Positions 59,811 to 64,000 of a stretch of DNA of 64,000 nt are shown here, piece after piece. How positions within the stretch are numbered: position 1 is the stretch's first letter; each line of letters starts with the position of its first letter. A program made the position numbers and the translations under genes. The notes beneath the pieces are model-generated. The model saw nothing but the letters and a program-made list of their open reading frames with translations. It was not told the DNA's origin and searched no databases. The stretch is from positions 112,998,074 to 113,062,073 of the forward strand of contig NC_081840.1 of assembly GCF_963259705.1 (NCBI RefSeq). Reading direction: 5' to 3'. This DNA comes from Myotis daubentonii. Its lineage: Eukaryota; Chordata; Mammalia; Chiroptera; Vespertilionidae.

Positions 59811-60152
59811 CTAGAGGCCGGGTGCATGAAATTCATGCACTCAGGGGGGGGGGGGGCGGTCCCCTCGGCCCCGCCTGCACCCTCTTGCAGTCAGGGAGCC
59901 CTCAGGGTATGTTCAACTGACAGCTTAGGCCCGCTCCCCACTGTGAGTCAGACATCCTTAACGCTGCCGCGAAGGTGGAAGAGGCTGTGAGCCCGGCTTC
60001 TGGCTGAGCGGCGCTCCCCCTGTGGGAGTGCACCAACCACAAGGGGGCAGCTCCTGCGTTAAGCATCTGCCCCCTGGTGGTCAGTGCATGTCATAGTGAC
60101 CGGTCATTTCACTGTGGGATCAATTTGCATATTAGCCTTTTATTATATAGGA
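59811..60152 (-). mobile_element. Non-autonomous Helitron, 342 bp
   Basis: On the minus strand it starts A|TCCTATATAATAAAAGGC and ends with a GTGCATGAATTTCATGCAC hairpin, then CCGGCCTCTAG|T. Both ends are canonical. A G-run lies next to the hairpin at 59825-59838. Confidence 0.96.
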
Positions 60153-60668
60153 TATTTATTTATAAATGTATGGATATGTATGTGTGTATATGTGGCTATG
60201 TTTGCATATGTGAGTATTATGCATATAAATGTGGATGGAGGAATGCATGTGTGTATATACACATGCATGTACGTGTGTCATGTGCATGTGTATATGAGTA
60301 TTTATTTATATGTGCATTTTATGTGTAAGTATGTACATGCCTGCATGTGTATGTACAATCATGTGTGTGTGTCTTCCAGTCTGTTGGCACACAGCCAGAG
60401 CAATCAACAGTGATAAGAACACAATATAGGCTGGTCCATAGTTGGAAAAATTTACGGCATGAAAGTGCGGGCAGACACAGCAGGTCCACATATCTGAAAA
60501 CCCAGCAGTGGTTCCAACAAAGGCACTAGCTCTCTTCTAAACATTTAAGAGCAGACATCGTAAGACTGGGAAAAGAAACTTTCAGCAGGAAGAAAGTTTT
60601 GATGGCCTCAGGAAAAGAAGTTTTTTAGTATGACAAATTTTCAGAATTTAGGGAAAGCTTCAGCTAAC
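60153..60668. other. TG/TA-alternating stretch then unique sequence
   Basis: About 60155-60372 is dense in ATGTGTATATGTG-type alternating purine-pyrimidine text, probably a decayed microsatellite. The frames through it are low-complexity shadows. Confidence 0.7.
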
Positions 60669-60683
60669 CTTGTCTCAACTTTT

Positions 60684-60904
60684 TAAAAAATCCTCACCCG
60701 TGGATATGTTTACAGAGAGGAAGGGAGGGAAAGAGAGAGAGTGAGAAACATTGATATGAGAGAGAAACATCTATCAGTTGCCTCCCATAATGCTCTGACC
60801 AGGGATTGAACCCACAACCTAGGTATGTACGCTGACTGGGAATCAAACGCACAACCTTTTGGTGTACAGGATGGCACTCCAACCAACTGAGCCACCAGCC
60901 AGGG
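60684..60904 (-). mobile_element. Ves SINE
   Basis: Antisense Ves: ATTGATATGAGAGAGAAACA, GACCAGGGATTGAACCCACA, CTGAGCCACCAGCCAGGG. A perfect 15-bp duplication CTTGTCTCAACTTTT flanks it (60669-60683 and 60905-60919). Confidence 0.97.
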
Positions 60905-60932
60905 CTTGTCTCAACTTTTGACTGCAGGATAA

Positions 60933-61636
60933 TCAACACTAATAAAAGAGAAAAATGGTAATTGGCATACGAGCTACCCTTTTCATTGGCTAATCAGGGC
61001 TATATGCAAATTAACTGCCAACTAAGATTGGCAGTTAACTGCCAACTAAGATTGGCAGTTAACTGCCAACAAGATGGCGGCTAATTTGCATATGTAGGCA
61101 CAATGCAGGGAGGCAAAAGGGAAAGCAGGAAGAAGCCCCCTGCCACTGACAGTGATCAGAAACCCAAGGGGGAGCTTTTGCCGCCTTTGCCCTGCCCCCC
61201 AGCCATGATCAGAGAATCAGGTGCCTTTTCCACCCTGGCCAGTGATAGCAGGAAGTAGGGGTGGAGCCAGCGATGGGAGCTTGGCATGGTCGAAGCTGGC
61301 AGTCCCAGCAGCTAGGGGTCCCTTGCCTGGGCCTAAAGCAGAGCCCAGGATCGCGGGGCCGCTGTAGCTGCGGGTCCCCGCTGCCCGGGCTGGACGCCTC
61401 AGCCAGAGGCCTCAGGCCTGGGCAAGGGGCCGATCAGGCGATCGGAGGGTGATGGGGGGCTACGCCTCTGGCCGAGGCCTCAGGCCTGGGCAAGGGGCCG
61501 ATCCTGCGATCGGAGGGTGATGGGGGTCAACGCCTGAGGGCTCCCAGTATGTGAGAGGGGGCAGGCTGGGCTGAGGGACACTCCCCACCCCACACACACA
61601 CACCCAGTGCACGAATTTCGTGCACCGGGCCCCTAG
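60933..61636 (+). mobile_element. Non-autonomous Helitron, 704 bp
   Basis: It begins A|TCAACACTAATAAAAGAG and ends with the near-perfect hairpin GTGCACGAATTTCGTGCAC followed by CGGGCCCCTAG|T. The 5' 150 bp match the Helitron at 3693. Inside are 24-bp tandem repeats (61011-61070) and a roughly 75-bp imperfect duplication (about 61390-61460 and 61464-61535). Confidence 0.95.
61011..61070. repeat. 24-bp tandem repeat with an 18-bp perfect palindrome
   Basis: Units 61011-61034, 61035-61058 and a half unit. Each junction creates the perfect palindrome TTGGCAGTTAACTGCCAA (61028-61045 and 61052-61069). Confidence 0.95.
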
Positions 61637-62165
61637 TATGGAATAAAAGGGCAATGCCTCTGTTTCTCCTGAGTGTCTGGGACCTGCTTGTGCTCAGCAC
61701 ACACTCTGTGCATGGGAGGCAATGGAGCTCAGTGAGCATTTCTTGACTTGATGTTCTCTGCCATCCCCTCACTGTGTCCTTAGCAACCATGGAGGGCTCA
61801 TGGACTCGGCCTCCCCTTTGGGGATTTAATAAAACCTCTGAAGAATGACTTTCATCATGTTAGCACTCTTCTCACAGCCATCCTGAGTTCCTCCCTGTCC
61901 ACAGAACATCTACCCTAAGATGGCTTTCAAGGACAGTGTTCTCTACAATTGGATCTTTGACTCTTAACTACTCAAGTGCTTTCTTCACTGTTCTGGAAAT
62001 ACGCCATGAGCATTCTCACTTCTATTTCTTTTGTTCACCCATCAAGAACGTCCTTGAGATTTCAATCTACTGACATGAACCTCAGCATGTGTTTATGGAA
62101 TATTCAAACATAAAAATCGTGGCAGGTTAGCCTCCCCAGGAATATGGAACAGAGATACCGACTCT
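61637..62165. other. Unique sequence, nothing recognised
   Basis: No repeat or exon recognised between the Helitron and the hAT. Confidence 0.5.
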
Positions 62166-62173
62166 GTCTAGGG

Positions 62174-62406
62174 CAGTGATGGCGAACCTATGACACGTGT
62201 GTCAGAGGTGACACACGAACTCATTTCTTTGGTTGATTTTTCTTTGTTAAATGGCATTTAAATATATAAAATAAATATCAAAAATATGTCTTTGTTTTAC
62301 TATGGTTGCAAATATCAAAAAATTTCTATATGTGACACGGCACCAGAGTTAAGTTAGGGTTTTTCAAAATGCTGACATGCTGAGCTCAAAAGGTTCGCCA
62401 TCACTG
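62174..62406. mobile_element. Non-autonomous hAT element, 233 bp
   Basis: Ends CAGTGATGGCGAACCTATGA and GGTTCGCCATCACTG are inverted over 15 bp with one mismatch. The target duplication GTCTAGGG is perfect (62166-62173 and 62407-62414). It is a different family from the other hATs here. Confidence 0.97.
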
Positions 62407-62664
62407 GTCTAGGGTATCAGGAAAGGCTTTACTGAGAAAGAGACTTATGAACTGAAATCTGAAGGATGACTTACTGCTATGAGAGACGAGATGGGAGGGA
62501 AGCCGACTCAAGGAGAGGTTCTAGACTATGAAAGGCCCTGTGGCAGGAGGAGTGGGACGGCAGCCAGTGTGGCTGGAGAACACAACAAAACAGCCTGGAA
62601 AGGAGTCAGCATGGATAGGTGGCCTTTCTTTAAGTCCAGTTTTCATGATCTCTCTGGATTAGGG

Positions 62665-62795
62665 ATGCCAGGCAAAATGCAGGATGCCCACTTAAATTTC
62701 TCATATATTTTATGAGACATACTTACTGGTACACTAAAAATTATCTGTTTCCCTGATGTTGAAATTTAAGTGGGCATTCTTTATTTTTATTTGCT
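62665..62795. repeat. Foldback repeat with 20-bp arms
   Basis: AGGATGCCCACTTAAATTTC (62681-62700) and GAAATTTAAGTGGGCATTCT (62761-62780) are inverted copies with one mismatch and a 60-bp spacer. The preceding GCCAGGCAAAATGC fits a common mammalian palindromic fossil whose family name I cannot give. Confidence 0.8.
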
Positions 62796-62800
62796 AGAAA

Positions 62801-64000
62801 CATGGATACAACCAAAGGACGTATTTTTCTACATAACTCATTTGTATTTTTAATCACAATGGGTCTTTTTTTAGTTGTCTTGATGTCTTTTAGTCTCAAA
62901 TTACCTAAATCAGAGAACCTTAAAACAGGGACAGTCCTTCTAAAAATCAGCTGGCCCAACCTTCTAACTCCACAGACAAGAGCAGGAGGCTAAGAAAGGC
63001 ACCTGGAGCCACACAAGGTCACAGAGAGATCCCACTGGGGTTTCTTTCATGCCTCCCTGCAGGACCTAGGACAGAGGTGAGCAGATTAATCACTTGCTCT
63101 GTTGAATTAACAAGCTCATTTGCATGCCTCTGTACGGAAGGGAATGAACAGATACAATCCCAGACAGCCAGGAGCTTTCCAAACAAAATAAACAGCAAGC
63201 CAGACAGAGAAGGGGCCATTTGCACATGCACAAACACAGGGACAGAAACAAAGGGCCCTAGCAAGTGGCTGCTTTGACCAGCTGGACTCCAGTCTTTTCC
63301 TGGGGATTCTACAAGAGTTGGGAACCAAGGCTTTCCTCCTCGGTGGCTTGGTGGCGCACTGGATTTACAGGGCAACTGTAGACAGTGATCATTTTTACCT
63401 AAAGAGAGAAACTGTGAGCCTGAAGAGACACACCAGCCAGCTTCATTTGTCCCTTTCAGGCCCTCGTTATTTGCTAAGAGACTTTCTTCAGGTCCTCTCT
63501 GCAGGCAGAACACGTTCTGTCCAAATATGCACAACCACCAAGAGAAAAAGGCAGGGCGGCCCCTCCACCGCTGTTTACGGAATGAAGGCAGCCCTCCACA
63601 TTCAACTGGATGAATGCAGGGGATAATCCCTTCGAGTAAGCTTGGCTTTCTTTCCTCCAGGGGACTTTAAAAGATGTCAATCTATCCCAATCACAATCAA
63701 ATGCAAGCATCTCACTTCCCCAAAACAAGCAAGGATTTGGACAAATGAGAGGGGAGAAACTGAGGTTTCCTTGTGGTGGCGTGAAAAGGGAATTCAGCAG
63801 CCCCAGATCGTCCTAGAGGACGCACTGGGAAGGATGCTCTTGCTGTGGCCACACAAAGTGGGGCATGAGCTCGTCATGCCGAAACCTAATTGAAACCTCA
63901 GGCTGAAACCGTGTTTTGTGGTATTTGAGGGAAATGATGCACAAAGACAAAAAGGAAACACAAAGGATGTGTACAGAAGCAGCATGAAAAGCAGCCCACT
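62801..64000. other. Unique sequence at the window end
   Basis: No repeat was recognised. The 171-codon minus-strand frame at 63019-63534 has no domain and no splice context. A block at about 63085-63200 has dense TAAT, octamer and related motifs and is discussed in the findings. Confidence 0.45.

Larger units (their letters stand above)
50180..64000 (-). other. Inferred THSD4 intron upstream of the exon
   Basis: This is the sequence 5' of the exon acceptor on the minus strand, ending ...TTTTTTTGTAG at 50180. It contains L1, L2, Ves, Helitron, Tc1 and hAT insertions and no exon that I recognise. The preceding exon must end with one base of a split codon. Confidence 0.6.

Noticed and set aside
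63019..63534. 171-codon minus-strand open frame, same strand as the gene
   Set aside because: No recognisable domain, no splice sites framing it, and it continues no THSD4 module known to me. Length alone is weak evidence in sequence of this base composition.

Overview
The window is mammalian nuclear DNA from a vespertilionid-type bat. The evidence is the mobile-element mix: eleven tRNA-derived Ves SINEs, six HeliBat-type non-autonomous Helitrons with TC...CTAG ends and a GTGCACGAATTTCGTGCAC-type 3' hairpin, several short hAT elements (most with 8-bp target duplications), and Tc1-like elements. These sit among older mammalian fossils (MIR, L2, L3/CR1, L1, MER5, MaLR-type LTRs). There are no bacterial operons, and nearly all open reading frames are chance or repeat-derived.

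The only protein-coding sequence I can support is one 137-bp exon on the minus strand at 50043-50179. It encodes 45 residues of an ADAMTS-like cysteine-rich module and has clean splice sites on both sides. The residues fit THSD4 (ADAMTSL6), a secreted microfibril-associated protein encoded by a very large gene. The rest of the window is best read as the introns flanking that exon. The gene runs from right to left here, and no second exon was found.

Layout. 1-6000 holds a foldback hAT, one single Helitron and then three Helitrons joined head to tail (3693-5997), the middle one carrying about 14 copies of a roughly 47-bp minisatellite. 6000-16500 holds a Tigger-like DNA transposon fossil cut by a Ves SINE, then LTR, MER5, MIR and L2 remnants and an L1 3' end. 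16500-28500 is mostly unique sequence with an L1 3' half (about 19133-20480), an L3/CR1 reverse-transcriptase fossil (about 21715-22840) and an LTR cut by a Ves SINE. 28500-43000 has a MaLR LTR, MIR/L2 pieces, Ves SINEs, a 206-bp hAT and an old L1. 43800-48400 has an exact 30-bp triplication, two hATs of one family in opposite orientation (one inside a Ves SINE), and a tailless, 3'-truncated 7SK RNA retropseudogene. 49900-53300 has the exon, with the 3' end of an L1 lying only about 25-45 nt upstream of its splice acceptor. 54300-57060 has a dead L1 ORF2 followed by a rearranged pair of Tc1-like elements with (TG)n tracts. 58400-62800 has a MER5, two more Helitrons, a Ves SINE, a hAT with perfect target duplications and a small foldback repeat.

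I saw no CRISPR, rRNA, intact tRNA or functional small-RNA gene and no previously undescribed gene system. The most informative features are mobile-element structures: the Helitron concatemer, the tailless 7SK copy, the Tc1 rearrangement, the foldback hAT and the L1 placed against a splice acceptor. Family names come from recognition by eye and have not been checked against a repeat library.
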